This document shows positions 8,238 to 18,200 of a stretch of 64,000 nucleotides of DNA, in pieces. A program made the position numbers and the translations under genes. This DNA is from Sphingomonas glacialis (GTDB lineage: Bacteria > Pseudomonadota > Alphaproteobacteria > Sphingomonadales > Sphingomonadaceae), in the NCBI RefSeq assembly GCF_006439055.1, contig NZ_RCZC01000002.1, positions 1 to 64,000 on the forward strand. The letters are read 5' to 3'. How positions within the stretch are numbered: position 1 is the stretch's first letter; every line of letters begins with the position of its first letter. Under the pieces are notes generated by a model that was not told the DNA's origin, ran no database searches, and saw nothing but the letters and a program-made list of their open reading frames with translations.

Positions 8238-9458
8238 TCACCGAAAAGCCGCGATCGGCACCGCCTGGCCCATCCGTGCATAGCCAGCCGGCGATGGATG
8301 CAGCCCATCGCCCGAATCGAACGCCGGAGCGAGCCGCTCGGGATGCGCCGGATCGCGCATTACCGCATCGAAATCCACCACCGTGTCGAACACGCCCGAT
8401 CTGCGGATCCAGTCGTTCACCGCGACGCGGTCGGCCTCGCCGGCCGCGCCGGGGTGGTAATAGGCCGATCCGCCATACGGCAGGATCGTCGCGCCGATCA
8501 CCTTGACCCCGTGATCGTGCGCGCGGTTAACGATCTGGCGATAGCCCTGTTCGAGATCGGCGACGAGCGCCTCGTGCTCGGCCGTCGTGACGGGGTGATC
8601 GCGCGTCAGTACGCCGAGATCGTTCACGCCTTCGAGCACGATCAGATAGCGCACGCCCGGCTGGGCCAGCACGTCGCGGTCGAGCCGCGCGAGCGCGTTG
8701 GGGCCGAGTCCGTCGCGCAGCACACGGTTGCCGCCGATCCCGTGATTGACGAGCGACAGCCCCGATCCCGCCGGGAGCCGCGCGGCGAGGACATTGGTCC
8801 AGCGATCGTCGCGATCGGTGGTGGCGCCGCGCCCGTCGGTAATCGAATCGCCCAGCGCGACGATCGCGCTGCCGCAGCCCGCGACATCGACGCCCGAGGC
8901 GAAATACCAATGTTCGACGCGCTCGCCGGAGACCGTCGTATCGCCGGCGTGGTTGCCCGAAACGATGAAGCTGCCGGTGCGCGAGCCCGGATGGCTCGTC
9001 ACCGCGGACGGCGCCTCCGGCAGATGCAGGCTGATAGACAGCGTCGCGCGGTCGGGGGCGGCGAGGGTGATCGGATCGGACCTGTATTCGGCGCCCGCCG
9101 GTATGCTGACCTGGCGTCGGCCGCCGAACGTGACGACCTGATCGCTGCCCGCCCGGATGCTCGGCGATCCGCTCGCCTCGGCCAGCGCGACATGCACCGA
9201 ATCGATCGTCAGCGGCGCGGTGCCGACGAGGTTCGACAGGCGAATCCGCACGCTGTCGCCGCCGCGCGACAGCCGCACCGTCTGGCGAAGCGTCGCATCG
9301 CGCAGCTTTGCCGCGATGTTGGTGTCGGCGTGGTCGGCGTCCTTCTGCGACGACGCCCAACTCGCAGTCCAGCGCCCGGCGCACTGCGCGGCGGGTGACG
9401 CGCTCGCCAGCGCGGGGAGGGTGAGGGCAAGCATTGCGGCCAAGCTTCGAACGATCAT
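8238..9458 (-). CDS. secreted SGNH/GDSL hydrolase, possible acetylxylan-type esterase
   Basis: The 406-residue protein begins with a signal peptide (MIVRSLAAMLALTLPALASA). The SGNH blocks are visible: ALGDSITDG with the nucleophile Ser at about residue 200, a Gly in NHGIGGN, Asn in EGVNDLG, and the DGLHPS motif with Asp and His near residue 385. An N-terminal beta-rich region of about 170 residues precedes the hydrolase domain. An ATG at 9494 that overlaps the stop of the upstream transporter gene (ATGA) is an alternative, translationally coupled start. It is the third gene of an operon with a hexuronate transporter and mannonate dehydratase, so I infer removal of acyl decorations from xylan or oligosaccharides; the substrate is not shown by sequence. 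Confidence 0.85.
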   Translation of the reverse strand: MIVRSLAAMLALTLPALASASPAAQCAGRWTASWASSQKDADHADTNIAAKLRDATLRQTVRLSRGGDSVRIRLSNLVGTAPLTIDSVHVALAEASGSPSIRAGSDQVVTFGGRRQVSIPAGAEYRSDPITLAAPDRATLSISLHLPEAPSAVTSHPGSRTGSFIVSGNHAGDTTVSGERVEHWYFASGVDVAGCGSAIVALGDSITDGRGATTDRDDRWTNVLAARLPAGSGLSLVNHGIGGNRVLRDGLGPNALARLDRDVLAQPGVRYLIVLEGVNDLGVLTRDHPVTTAEHEALVADLEQGYRQIVNRAHDHGVKVIGATILPYGGSAYYHPGAAGEADRVAVNDWIRRSGVFDTVVDFDAVMRDPAHPERLAPAFDSGDGLHPSPAGYARMGQAVPIAAFR

Positions 9459-9490
9459 GGGCGGGACTCCCGATGCGGTGGCGCGCCGTG

Positions 9491-10762
9491 TCATGCGATC
9501 CGCTCCGTTGCGACCGGCGCATAGCTCGGCACGAGCAAATGGATCACGCCGAGCGCGAGCAGATAGGCGCATGACGCGACGAGGAAGATCGGCTGATAAC
9601 TGCCGAGCGTCTCGAGGATCGTGCCGGCGAACTTCGCCATGATCATCCCGCCGAGCGCACCCGACAGGCCTCCGAGCCCGATCACCGACCCGGCGCGGCC
9701 GCGGGGGAACAGGTCGCCCGGCAGCGCATAGACATTGGCCGAAAAGCCCTGATGCGCCGCGCATGCGAGCCCGATCAGCAGCACCGCCACCCACAGGCTC
9801 GGCGCCTGCGCGGCAAAGGCGATCGGCAGCGCGAACAGCGCGCAGGCAAACATCGCGGTCTTGCGCGCACGGCCCGTTTGCCAGCCGCGCAGCAGCAGCC
9901 GCGACGAAAGCCACCCGCCGCCGATCGAGCCGACATCGGCGAGCAGATACACCGCCACCAGCGGCGGGCCGAAGTCGAGCATCTTCACATGATATTGGCG
10001 ATTGAAGAAATCGGGCAGCCAGAACAGGAAGGTCCACCACACCGGATCTATCAGGAAGCGCCCGAGCATATAGGCCCAGGTCTGGCGCAGGGCGAGCAGC
10101 TTGCGCCACGCGATCGGCCGCGCCCGCTCGGCGGGCTCGCTTTCGATCCAGGCGAGCTCTTCCGCAGAGACCGACGCATGTTCGCGCGGGCGGCGATAGA
10201 AACCGAGCCACGCGATCAGCCACACGATCGTCAGCGCGCCGGTCGCGATGAACGCCATCCGCCAGCCGAAGGTCACCGCGATCACCGGCACGACGAGCGG
10301 CGTGACGATCGCACCGACGTTCGAGCCGGCGTTGAAGATGCCGATCGCCAGCGCGCGCTCGGACTTGGGGAACCACTCGCCCGTCGCAGCGAGCGCCGCG
10401 GGAAACGCGCCCGCCTCGCCGATCGCCAGTGGCACGCGCGCGAACGCCATGCCCAGCGTGCTGGTGAACAGCACATGCGCGACATGGCCGATCGTCCACA
10501 GCGTTACCGCCAGCGCATAACCGATCCGCGCGCCGACACGATCGACCAGCCGGCCGAACAGGACGTAGGCGAGCCCGTAAGCGCCCTGGAACCAGATCGC
10601 GAGATTGGCATAGCCTTGCTCGCTCCAGCCATATTGCGCCTGCAGGCTGGGCTTGAGCACCGGCAGCACGAGGCGATCGACGTAGCTGAGCACCACCGCG
10701 GCAAACAGCAGCGCGCAGATCACCCAGCGGACATTGCCGCGCGGCCGCTCGGTGGTGCTCAC
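9491..10762 (-). CDS. exuT: MFS hexuronate transporter (ExuT-like, anion:cation symporter family)
   Basis: The 423-residue protein has twelve predicted membrane segments. Hallmarks of the hexuronate/glucarate branch of MFS are present: [11 protein letters not shown] in helix 1, [12 protein letters not shown] in the first cytoplasmic loop, [18 protein letters not shown] and [13 protein letters not shown]. The start is read as GTG at 10762, overlapping the stop of the mannonate dehydratase gene by GTGA; a TTG one codon earlier is also possible. Imported glucuronate or 4-O-methylglucuronate released by the GH67 and GH115 enzymes is the likely cargo. Gene symbol by role and similarity, not proven. 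Confidence 0.85.
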   Translation of the reverse strand: MSTTERPRGNVRWVICALLFAAVVLSYVDRLVLPVLKPSLQAQYGWSEQGYANLAIWFQGAYGLAYVLFGRLVDRVGARIGYALAVTLWTIGHVAHVLFTSTLGMAFARVPLAIGEAGAFPAALAATGEWFPKSERALAIGIFNAGSNVGAIVTPLVVPVIAVTFGWRMAFIATGALTIVWLIAWLGFYRRPREHASVSAEELAWIESEPAERARPIAWRKLLALRQTWAYMLGRFLIDPVWWTFLFWLPDFFNRQYHVKMLDFGPPLVAVYLLADVGSIGGGWLSSRLLLRGWQTGRARKTAMFACALFALPIAFAAQAPSLWVAVLLIGLACAAHQGFSANVYALPGDLFPRGRAGSVIGLGGLSGALGGMIMAKFAGTILETLGSYQPIFLVASCAYLLALGVIHLLVPSYAPVATERIA

Positions 10763-11970
10763 CAATTATACATCGTGCCGTCTTCGAGACGGTTCACCGG
10801 CAGATAAGCGCGCGCATAGGGATATTGCGCGGCGAGTACCTCATCGAGTTCGACGCCCAAGCCCGGCTTTTCGCCCGGATGCATCATCCCGCGCTCGAAG
10901 CTGTAGGCATGCGGGAAGACCGCATCGGTCTCGGGTGTGTGGCGCATATATTCCTGTACCCCGAAATTGGGCACCGACAGATCGAAATGCAGCGCCGCCG
11001 CCATGCACACCGGCGACAGATCGGTCGCGCCGTGGCAGCCGGTGCGGATCTGGTAGAGATCGGCGTGCGCCGCGATCCGGCGCAGATGCGTGATGCCGCC
11101 GGCATGGACGACGGTCGCGCGGATATAGTCGATTAGCTGGTTCTCGATGAGGTGCTTGGCATCCCAGATCGAATTGAAGATCTCGCCGACCGCGAGAGGG
11201 GTGGTGGTGTGCTGGCGGATCAGGCGGAACGCGTCCTGGTTCTCGGCGGGCGTCGCATCCTCGAGCCAGAATGGACGATACGGTTCGAGATCCTTGCCGA
11301 GCCGGCCGGCCTCGATCGGGGTGAGGCGGTGGTGGATGTCGTGGAGCAGATGGACGTCCCAGCCGAGCGCCGCGCGCGCCGCCTTGAACAGCTCGGGGAC
11401 GACGCGGAGGTATTTCTCGGTCGACCACAGGTTCTCGGTCGGCAGATCGGCGTCGGCGGGTTCGTAGAACATCTTGTCCTTCGACACGCCGTAGGTCGAG
11501 GGCAGCCCCGGCACGCCGCATTGCAGCCGGATGGCCTTGTAGCCCTGCTGCTGATAGTTGCGCGCCACCTCGACCGTTTCCTCGATCGAGACGCCATTGG
11601 CGTGGCCATAGACCATCACGCCGTCACGGCTCGCACCGCCGAGCAACTGGTACAGCGGCAGCCCAGCGAGCTTGCCCTTGATGTCCCAAAGCGCGGTATC
11701 GACCGCGGCGATCGCGCTCATCGTCACCGGGCCCCGCCGCCAATAGGCGCCCTTGTAGAGATACTGCCAGATATCCTCGATCCGGTGCGCGTCGCGGCCG
11801 ATCAGCAGCGGGACGACATGGTCGCTGAGATAGCTCGCGACCGACAGCTCACGTCCGTTGAGCGTTGCGTCGCCGAGCCCGTACACGCCGTCCTCGGTCT
11901 CGATCTTGAGCGTGACGAAGTTGCGGCCGGGGCAGGTGACGATCACCTTGGCATCGATAATCCTGGGCAT
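10759..11970 (-). CDS. manD: D-mannonate dehydratase (enolase superfamily, RspA/ManD)
   Basis: The 403-residue enzyme would dehydrate D-mannonate to 2-keto-3-deoxygluconate in glucuronate catabolism. Family marks include [20 protein letters not shown], the Tyr-containing VYGHANG block, the metal ligands in [21 protein letters not shown] and AVGEIFNS, and [10 protein letters not shown]. The C-terminus [14 protein letters not shown] is typical of ManD. The ATG at 11970 is preceded by AGGAAGG. It leads a three-gene operon (manD, transporter, SGNH esterase) divergent from the GH67 gene. The upstream steps (uronate isomerase, fructuronate reductase) are not in the window. Confidence 0.92.
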   Translation of the reverse strand: MPRIIDAKVIVTCPGRNFVTLKIETEDGVYGLGDATLNGRELSVASYLSDHVVPLLIGRDAHRIEDIWQYLYKGAYWRRGPVTMSAIAAVDTALWDIKGKLAGLPLYQLLGGASRDGVMVYGHANGVSIEETVEVARNYQQQGYKAIRLQCGVPGLPSTYGVSKDKMFYEPADADLPTENLWSTEKYLRVVPELFKAARAALGWDVHLLHDIHHRLTPIEAGRLGKDLEPYRPFWLEDATPAENQDAFRLIRQHTTTPLAVGEIFNSIWDAKHLIENQLIDYIRATVVHAGGITHLRRIAAHADLYQIRTGCHGATDLSPVCMAAALHFDLSVPNFGVQEYMRHTPETDAVFPHAYSFERGMMHPGEKPGLGVELDEVLAAQYPYARAYLPVNRLEDGTMYNW

Positions 11971-12030
11971 GGCATCCTTCCTGAAGCTTGCTCCGGCGGA
12001 GCAGTCGGTCGCTCTGCGGCGCCCTTTCAA

Positions 12031-12044
12031 CGATAGCGCTACCA
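12031..12044 (-). promoter_or_regulatory. xyl-box-like LacI-type operator between manD and GH67
   Basis: Reverse strand reads TGGTAGCGCTATCG, matching 12 of 14 bases of the Xanthomonas xyl-box as I recall it (TGGTAGCGCTAACA), the site of the LacI-type regulator XylR. It sits 61 bp before manD and 88 bp before the GH67 start, so it could control both directions. No lacI-type gene is in the window. Confidence 0.6.
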
Positions 12045-12064
12045 TGCTAGGGGAGGGATGGATT

Positions 12065-12084
12065 TGTCAACGACATGTGTCAGG
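12065..12084. promoter_or_regulatory. candidate FCD-regulator site upstream of GH67
   Basis: TGTCAA followed by TGTGTCAGG at 12076-12084. The same TGTGTCAGG word occurs in reverse orientation (CCTGACACA) at 15167-15175, between the FCD regulator and the TonB receptor, again beside a TGTCAA. The shared word in the two control regions suggests an operator; which regulator binds is inference. Confidence 0.35.
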
Positions 12085-12131
12085 CAGGTTTGGACGGACG
12101 CCCGCTGCGAGTGTTCGCCATAAGGAGATGG

Positions 12132-14288
12132 ATGGTGCGCCAGGCTGGTCGAATCCTGTCAGTGTTGCTGCTGTGCTGCGGCCTGTGCGCAACGCCGGCG
12201 TTTGCCGAGGATGGCTACGATCTGTGGCTGCGCTATCGCCCGCTAGCCGGGCCGGCGCAGGCCGATGCCGCGGCGCATGCGCGGGTGATCGTCGCGCCAG
12301 GAACCTCGCCGACGATCGCCGCGGCGGTGGCCGAGCTCGAGCGCGGGTTCGGTGGGATGACGGGTCGGCCGCTGCTACGCGCAGCCCTAGCAGAGGACGG
12401 CGCGATCGTGCTGGCAACGCCAGCGCAGGCTCGGGGCGTAGGGCTCGGTAGCGCGTCGATCGCCGATCTGGGGCGCGAGGGTTTCTGGCTCCTCACGACC
12501 ACTGCGAACGGCAAGCCCGTTATCGCGATCCTCGCCAATACCGATATCGGCTTGCTTTACGGCAGCTTCCGCCTGCTCGAGCTCGCCGAGCAAGGCGTAT
12601 CGCTCGCGCACCTCGACGTCCGCAGCGCGCCGAAGCTGCAGCTGCGTGTGCTCGATCATTGGGACAATCTCGATCGCAGCGTCGAGCGCGGCTATGCCGG
12701 GCAGTCGATCTGGGACTGGTGGACGCTGCCCGATTATACGGGGCCGCGCTACACCGACTATGCCCGCGCCAACGCTTCGATCGGAATCAACGGCGCGGTG
12801 CTCAACAACGTCAATGCGGTGAAGGAAAGCCTTACCGCGCGCTACATCGCCAAGACCGCGGCGCTCGCCGATGTGTTCCGGCCGTATGGCATCAAGGTCT
12901 ATCTGTCGGCGCGCTTCTCGGCGCCGATCGAGCTTGGCGGGCTCAAGACCGCCGATCCGCTCGATCCTGCGGTCAAGGCGTGGTGGGCGGCAAAGGCCGA
13001 CGAGATCTACCGCGCTATCCCCGATTTCGGGGGCTTTCTGGTCAAGGCCAATTCGGAGGGGCAGCCGGGGCCGCAGGATTACCACCGCACTCATGCCGAC
13101 GGCGCGAACGTGCTCGCCGAGGCGGTCCGCCCGCATGGCGGCGTCGTGATGTACCGCGCGTTCGTCTATAGCGAGCACAACGCCGCCGACCGTGCGCGCC
13201 AGGCGTATGACGATTTCAAACCGCTCGACGGCCGTTTCGCTGACAATGTCATCGTCCAGGTCAAGAATGGCGCGATCGACTTCCAGCCGCGCGAACCCTT
13301 CCATCCGCTGTTCGGCGCGATGCCCAAGACGCCGCTGATGATGGAGTTCCAGATCGCCAAGGAATATCTCGGGCAGGCGACGCACCTCGCCTATCTCGGG
13401 CCGCTGTTCCAGGAAACGCTCGAAAGCGACACCTTCGCGCACGGGGCGGGCTCGACCGTAGCGCGCGTACTCGAAGGCAAGGTCGATCGCTATCGGCTGA
13501 CCGGCATGGCGGGGGTCGCCAATATCGGAGTCGATCGCGACTGGTCGGGGTCGACCTTCAACCAGGCGAACTGGTTCGCCTTCGGGCGCTTCGCCTGGGA
13601 TCCCGATGGCGACGCCAAGACGATTGGCGCCGAATGGGCGCAGATGACCTTCACCCCCGATCCGCGCTTCGTCACGCCTGTGGTTGCGATGATGATGGCG
13701 TCGCGCGAGGCGGTGGTCGATTACATGACCCCGCTCGGCCTCGCGCACCAGATGGCGACCGGGCACCATTACGGCCCCGGTCCGTGGGTGAGTGAGCTTG
13801 CCCGCCCCGAGTGGAACCCGACCTACTACGCCCGCGCCGACGCGACCGGCATCGGCTTCGATCGGACCGTCAGCGGGAGCGACGCGGTCGGGCAATATGC
13901 ACCAGCGCTCGCCGGGCGACTGGCCGATCCCAACACCACGCCCGAGCGCGACCTGCTGTGGTTCCACCATGTGGCATGGGACCGGCGCATGGCGTCGGGG
14001 CGCACGCTCTGGGACGAGCTCGTCGCGCATTACGATCGCGGGGTCGCCCAGGTCGACGCGATGCAGCGGTTATGGGACGCGCTGGCGCCCTATGTCGATG
14101 CGGAGCGCTTCGCCAAGACGCGCACGTTCCTCGGGGTTCAGCAGCGCGAGGCGATGTGGTGGCGCGATGCGAGCATCGCCTGGTTCCAGTCGCGCAACCA
14201 ACTTCCGCTGCCCGCCGGATCCCCCGCGCCGGCGCACCCGCTGGACTATTACCGCGCGATCGAGACGCCGTTCGCGCCGGGGCACTGA
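12132..14288 (+). CDS. aguA: GH67 alpha-glucuronidase, exported
   Basis: The 718-residue enzyme removes (4-O-methyl)glucuronic acid from the non-reducing ends of xylooligosaccharides. A signal peptide ending ATPAFA at about residue 24 predicts export to the periplasm. The family is clear from YAGQSIWDWWTLPDYTG-type blocks, GFLVKANSEGQPGPQ with the catalytic Glu, VKNGAIDFQPREP with the catalytic Asp, and the Glu in MMEFQIAKEYLGQ. The C-terminal HHYGPGPWV and WFHHVAWDRRM are also typical. The start is the ATG at 12132, since AAGGAG lies just upstream; an earlier ATG at 12075 would add a non-signal extension. It is divergent from manD. Confidence 0.94.
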   Translation: MVRQAGRILSVLLLCCGLCATPAFAEDGYDLWLRYRPLAGPAQADAAAHARVIVAPGTSPTIAAAVAELERGFGGMTGRPLLRAALAEDGAIVLATPAQARGVGLGSASIADLGREGFWLLTTTANGKPVIAILANTDIGLLYGSFRLLELAEQGVSLAHLDVRSAPKLQLRVLDHWDNLDRSVERGYAGQSIWDWWTLPDYTGPRYTDYARANASIGINGAVLNNVNAVKESLTARYIAKTAALADVFRPYGIKVYLSARFSAPIELGGLKTADPLDPAVKAWWAAKADEIYRAIPDFGGFLVKANSEGQPGPQDYHRTHADGANVLAEAVRPHGGVVMYRAFVYSEHNAADRARQAYDDFKPLDGRFADNVIVQVKNGAIDFQPREPFHPLFGAMPKTPLMMEFQIAKEYLGQATHLAYLGPLFQETLESDTFAHGAGSTVARVLEGKVDRYRLTGMAGVANIGVDRDWSGSTFNQANWFAFGRFAWDPDGDAKTIGAEWAQMTFTPDPRFVTPVVAMMMASREAVVDYMTPLGLAHQMATGHHYGPGPWVSELARPEWNPTYYARADATGIGFDRTVSGSDAVGQYAPALAGRLADPNTTPERDLLWFHHVAWDRRMASGRTLWDELVAHYDRGVAQVDAMQRLWDALAPYVDAERFAKTRTFLGVQQREAMWWRDASIAWFQSRNQLPLPAGSPAPAHPLDYYRAIETPFAPGH

Positions 14289-14301
14289 AGGGCAGCGAAG
14301 G

Positions 14302-15039
14302 TTACAGCAGACCGAAGCGCTGCCGGCGAGCGGTGACCCGCGCGTCGAATTCGGCGGTCTCCTGCACCTCGGTCGCCTCGACCAGCGCGCTGAGCACCTT
14401 GTCGAGGTGCGAGCGCATCGCGACCCGAGCGCGGTCGGGATCACGCGCCGCAAGCGCTTCGAAGATCGGGCGATGTTCGTCGATGCGCGGTCCGACGCCG
14501 GCGCGATGCGCTTTCTCCGACATCGCCTTTTCCTGCGGCGAGCATAGCCGCGCCTGCCACAGCGCCTCGACCGCGCCCGATATCGCGCTGTTGCGCGTGG
14601 CGCGCGCGATACAGATGTGGAACTGATGGTCGAACGCTTCGGCCCGCGGGACATCGTCGCCCGCCGCGACCATATTGTCGAACAGCGCGCGAAGCTCGGC
14701 GATATCTTCGTCATCGACACGCGCCGCGGCGATCGCGCAGGCTTCGCCCTCGATCGCGCGGCGCGCCTCGAGCAGTTCGAACGGCCCCACGCCGATCGCC
14801 GAGAATTTGCCGCCGGGCGGTGTCTTCGCCGAAACGTAGACGCCCGAGCCCATCCGGATTTCGACCAGCCCATCGACCTCGAGCGCGATCAACGCTTCGC
14901 GGATCGTCGGGCGCGACACCTCGAACGACTCCGAGAGCTCACGCTCCGATGGGAGGCGGGTGCCGAGCGGATAGTGACCGCTGAGGATCTGGCCGGCAAT
15001 CTGCCCGGCGACCTGTGCATAGAGCCGTACGTTTTTCAT
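14302..15039 (-). CDS. GntR-family FCD-domain transcriptional regulator (UxuR/ExuR-like)
   Basis: The 245-residue protein has an N-terminal winged helix (residues about 5-70; GTRLPSERELSESFEVSRPT, then REALIALEVDGLVE) and a C-terminal FCD ligand domain (about 85-225). FCD metal-site residues are visible as Asp and His in EAFDHQFHICIARATRNS and the later His in RSHLDKVL. Regulators of this type control glucuronate genes in many Proteobacteria, which fits the position between GH67 and the TonB receptor. It converges with GH67 and is divergent from the receptor gene. The ATG at 15039 follows a GGGGG stretch. Ligand probably a uronate or its catabolic product (inference). Confidence 0.88.
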   Translation of the reverse strand: MKNVRLYAQVAGQIAGQILSGHYPLGTRLPSERELSESFEVSRPTIREALIALEVDGLVEIRMGSGVYVSAKTPPGGKFSAIGVGPFELLEARRAIEGEACAIAAARVDDEDIAELRALFDNMVAAGDDVPRAEAFDHQFHICIARATRNSAISGAVEALWQARLCSPQEKAMSEKAHRAGVGPRIDEHRPIFEALAARDPDRARVAMRSHLDKVLSALVEATEVQETAEFDARVTARRQRFGLL

Positions 15040-15166
15040 GATTCCCCCGAGTATCTCGCCGGCCTGCCGGTAGCGAGCCTGTTTCACGCGCGCATGTCGA
15101 CCGCGGCGCTGTGTCTGGCCTCACCATGCGTCCGCGCAGCCGTGAACTGCAACATCTTGCGACTGG

Positions 15167-15197
15167 CCTGACACAGTTTGAAATATCTGTTTGACAG
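15167..15197. promoter_or_regulatory. candidate operator region between FCD regulator and TonB receptor
   Basis: CCTGACACA at 15167-15175 repeats, inverted, the word found upstream of GH67. CTGTTTGACAG at 15187-15197 is an inverted repeat (CTGT-N3-ACAG) that contains a perfect TTGACA -35 hexamer. A repressor bound here could block the receptor promoter. No matching -10 box was identified with confidence. Confidence 0.4.
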
Positions 15198-15218
15198 AAT
15201 TTCACGTCTAGCGCAGTT

Positions 15219-15232
15219 TGGTAGCGCAAACA
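15219..15232 (+). promoter_or_regulatory. xyl-box-like operator upstream of the TonB receptor
   Basis: TGGTAGCGCAAACA matches 13 of 14 positions of the Xanthomonas xyl-box TGGTAGCGCTAACA as I recall it. It lies 48 bp before the receptor ATG, a position compatible with LacI-type repression. With the site at 12031-12044 it suggests a XylR regulon member. Confidence 0.65.
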
Positions 15233-15280
15233 TAGCGCTCGGTAAGCAAGGCGCGTGTGCTTTAGGAAGGGGATTTCCAA

Positions 15281-18200
15281 ATGATTCTGTTCGACGGTGC
15301 CGTGCGCTCGACTCGATGCGTGCTCCTTGGCGCGACGATCCTGTCGGGCTTCTGTGGCCAGGTTGCACTCGCCCAAACGACGCCGCTCCCACCGCTGACG
15401 GCGACTCCCGCGGTCGCTCCGGGTGCCGGACAGGCTTCCGCTCCTGCTCCGGTCGAACAGCCTGCGGCTGTGCAACTCGACACCGCCGATTCCACAGTCG
15501 CGCAGGACATCGTGGTGACGGGCTATCGCAACAGCCTCGCGCTCTCGACCAACGCCAAACGCGCCTCGACCGGCTTCACCGATTCGATCTTCGCCGAGGA
15601 CATCGGCAAGTTTCCCGACACCAACATCGCCGAGTCGTTCAACCGCATTTCGGGCGTCACGATCACGCGCGACATCACGGGCGAAGGCACCAACGTCGCG
15701 ATCCGTGGCCTCGGTTCGAACTTCACCAACGTGACGCTCAACGGCGCGCCGATCGCGGTGGCGTCGTCGGGCGCGACCGACGCGCAGGGCACCGACCGCT
15801 CGGTCGACCTGAGTTTCTTCCCGACCGACCTGTTCACCAAGCTGACGGTCAATAAGAGCTATACCGCCGACCTTCTCGAAGGTGGCGCTGCGGGTAACGT
15901 CGATCTGCGCTCGGCGCGGCCGTTCGATCGCGACAAGAACTATCTCAGCTACAATGTGCAGGGGTCGCAGCAGGGCGATGCGAACCGCATCGGCATCCGC
16001 GGCTCGCTGATCGGCAGCTGGCACAACGACACGATCGGCATCCTGGCCGGCGTGTCAGGCCAGCGCGCTTTCACCGATACGCGCGGTTTCGAGACGATCG
16101 GCTACACCAACCCGGCGCTGTCGGCGGCGCAATGCGGCGCGGCAACGGGCTGCAACAGCACGGGCGGCGGAAACTGGACCATCCCCGCGGTTGTGCCCAC
16201 GGGTGCTGGTGCCGGGCTTGTTGCCGGGACGGTCGTCGACCAGGCGTTCCTGCTGGCGAAGAATCCCGGCGCGACGATCCAGCAGATCGACAATGCGCTG
16301 CTGCCGCGGCTCGGGCGCACGTCCGACGAACGCGGTTCGCGTGACCGCGTCAACGCGATCGTCAGCGTCGAATGGCGTCCGACCGACACGCTGCATTTCT
16401 ACGTCGACGGCCTGTACGGCTACAAGCATAACGATTTGATCCGCGAGGACATGGCGTGGATCGTGCGCAACAGCGCGATCATCCCGCTCAACCTGACCTT
16501 CGACAAAAGCGACTGCAGCAACGGCTGTTCGGTCACCGGCGGCACCTTCGCCAATGCGCAATTCTTCGACGAATTCCGGCCGTATATCGAGACGACCAAG
16601 CTGTTCAGCGTGAATCCGGGCGGCGAGTGGGAAATCTCGGACAATTTGAAGCTTCAGGCGCAGGGCAATTATTCGCGCTCGACCTTCCACCGCGAGAGCC
16701 CAACCGTCGGCGCGACCACCCCGCTCGGCGTCGGCACGACGGTGACCTACACCAATACCGGCGATGGCCCGGTGATCACGCCGAACATCGATCTCAACAA
16801 TCCGGCGAATTTCGGCTGGAATGCCGGCTCGCGCGTCAACATTCAGGACGAGCGCCGCATCAACAAGACCAAGGGCGCGCGCGCCGATCTGACATGGGGC
16901 GGCAAGGCACTCAACCTGCGTGTCGGCGGCGCCTATGACGATGTGTCGCGATTGATCCAGGGCTATGACAACAGCCAGGCGTGGCAGAATGCCGTTTGCG
17001 GCAACAATCCCAGCATCTTCGTCGGGTCGCCCAACACCCAGCCGCCGTGCGTCGGGATCAACTCGCCCGGCGCTGCACCGGCCGGCTATCCGACCTATCC
17101 CGGCTACGGCACCGGCTCGACCACCGGGCAGACGGGCACCGTCAGCTATGGCGGTTCGCTGGTGCCCAACAGCGCATTCCCGAGCTATCTGGTGCCAGGA
17201 CCGGCCGGTTTCGTGACGGTCGACTTCGACAAGTTCGCCAATGCGACCAAATATCAGCAGTTCCACGACAACGCCCCGCTGTCGGGCGGCGCGAACACCG
17301 GCGCGAGCGGCGGATACATCCGCGAAGTCGTCAAGTCGGGCTTCGCGACGCTCAACGGCGCGCAGGAGCTCGGCGGCAATACGCTGCGCTTCAACGCGGG
17401 CTTGCGCTTCGTCGATACGATCCAGACGATCTCGGGCTCGGTCTCGCTGCCCGACCCGCGCAACTCGCCCGCCGGGGGTGGTTCGCTGCCCGATGGCAGC
17501 CGCTATCCGAACCTCTCGACCACGGTGACGACGCGCAACGAATATACCAACTGGCTGCCCGCCGCGACCTTCGCCTACGACATCGGCGAGCACGCGCTCG
17601 TCCGCGTCGCCGGCTCGCGGACGATGACCCGGCCCGATCCTTCGGCGCAGCTGCCTGGCGTGAACTTCGGTGCGCCATCGGCCGACCAGGCGACCATCGG
17701 CAATCCGGCGCTCAAGCCCTATCTCTCGACCAACCTCGACTTGGGCTTCGAATATTACACCGGTCGCGAAGGCGTGATCAGCTTCAACGCCTTCCGCAAG
17801 TCGCTCACCGGCTTCACCACGACCAACGTCACGACGGTGCCGTTCACCTTCCTGGCGCAATACGGCATCACCTATGACACGCTGAACCCGACGCAGCAGA
17901 TCGCGCTCAACTCGCGTGGCGGGCCGACTGCGGCGCAGGTCCAGCTCACGTCGCAGACCAACGTGCCCGACAAGTTGACGATCAACGGCCTCGAATTCCA
18001 GTGGGTCCAGCCGCTCGACTTCCTGACCAAGCACATCGGCGTGACCGGCTTCGGCTTCAACGCCAATGCGACGATCGTCGACCAGACGAGCAAGGGAGCG
18101 GCGCTCGCCTATGGCGTGGCACCGTTCACCTACAACATCACCGCCTATTACGAGAAACATGGCGTGATGCTGCGGGTCTCGACGACGTCGCGGCGGGGTT

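Noticed and set aside
8217..9398. 393-codon plus-strand frame
   Set aside because: It is antisense to the SGNH hydrolase, Arg-rich, and without recognisable motifs.
16055..18160. 701-codon minus-strand frame opposite the TonB receptor
   Set aside because: The receptor on the plus strand has clear plug and barrel motifs; the antisense frame is a high-GC shadow.
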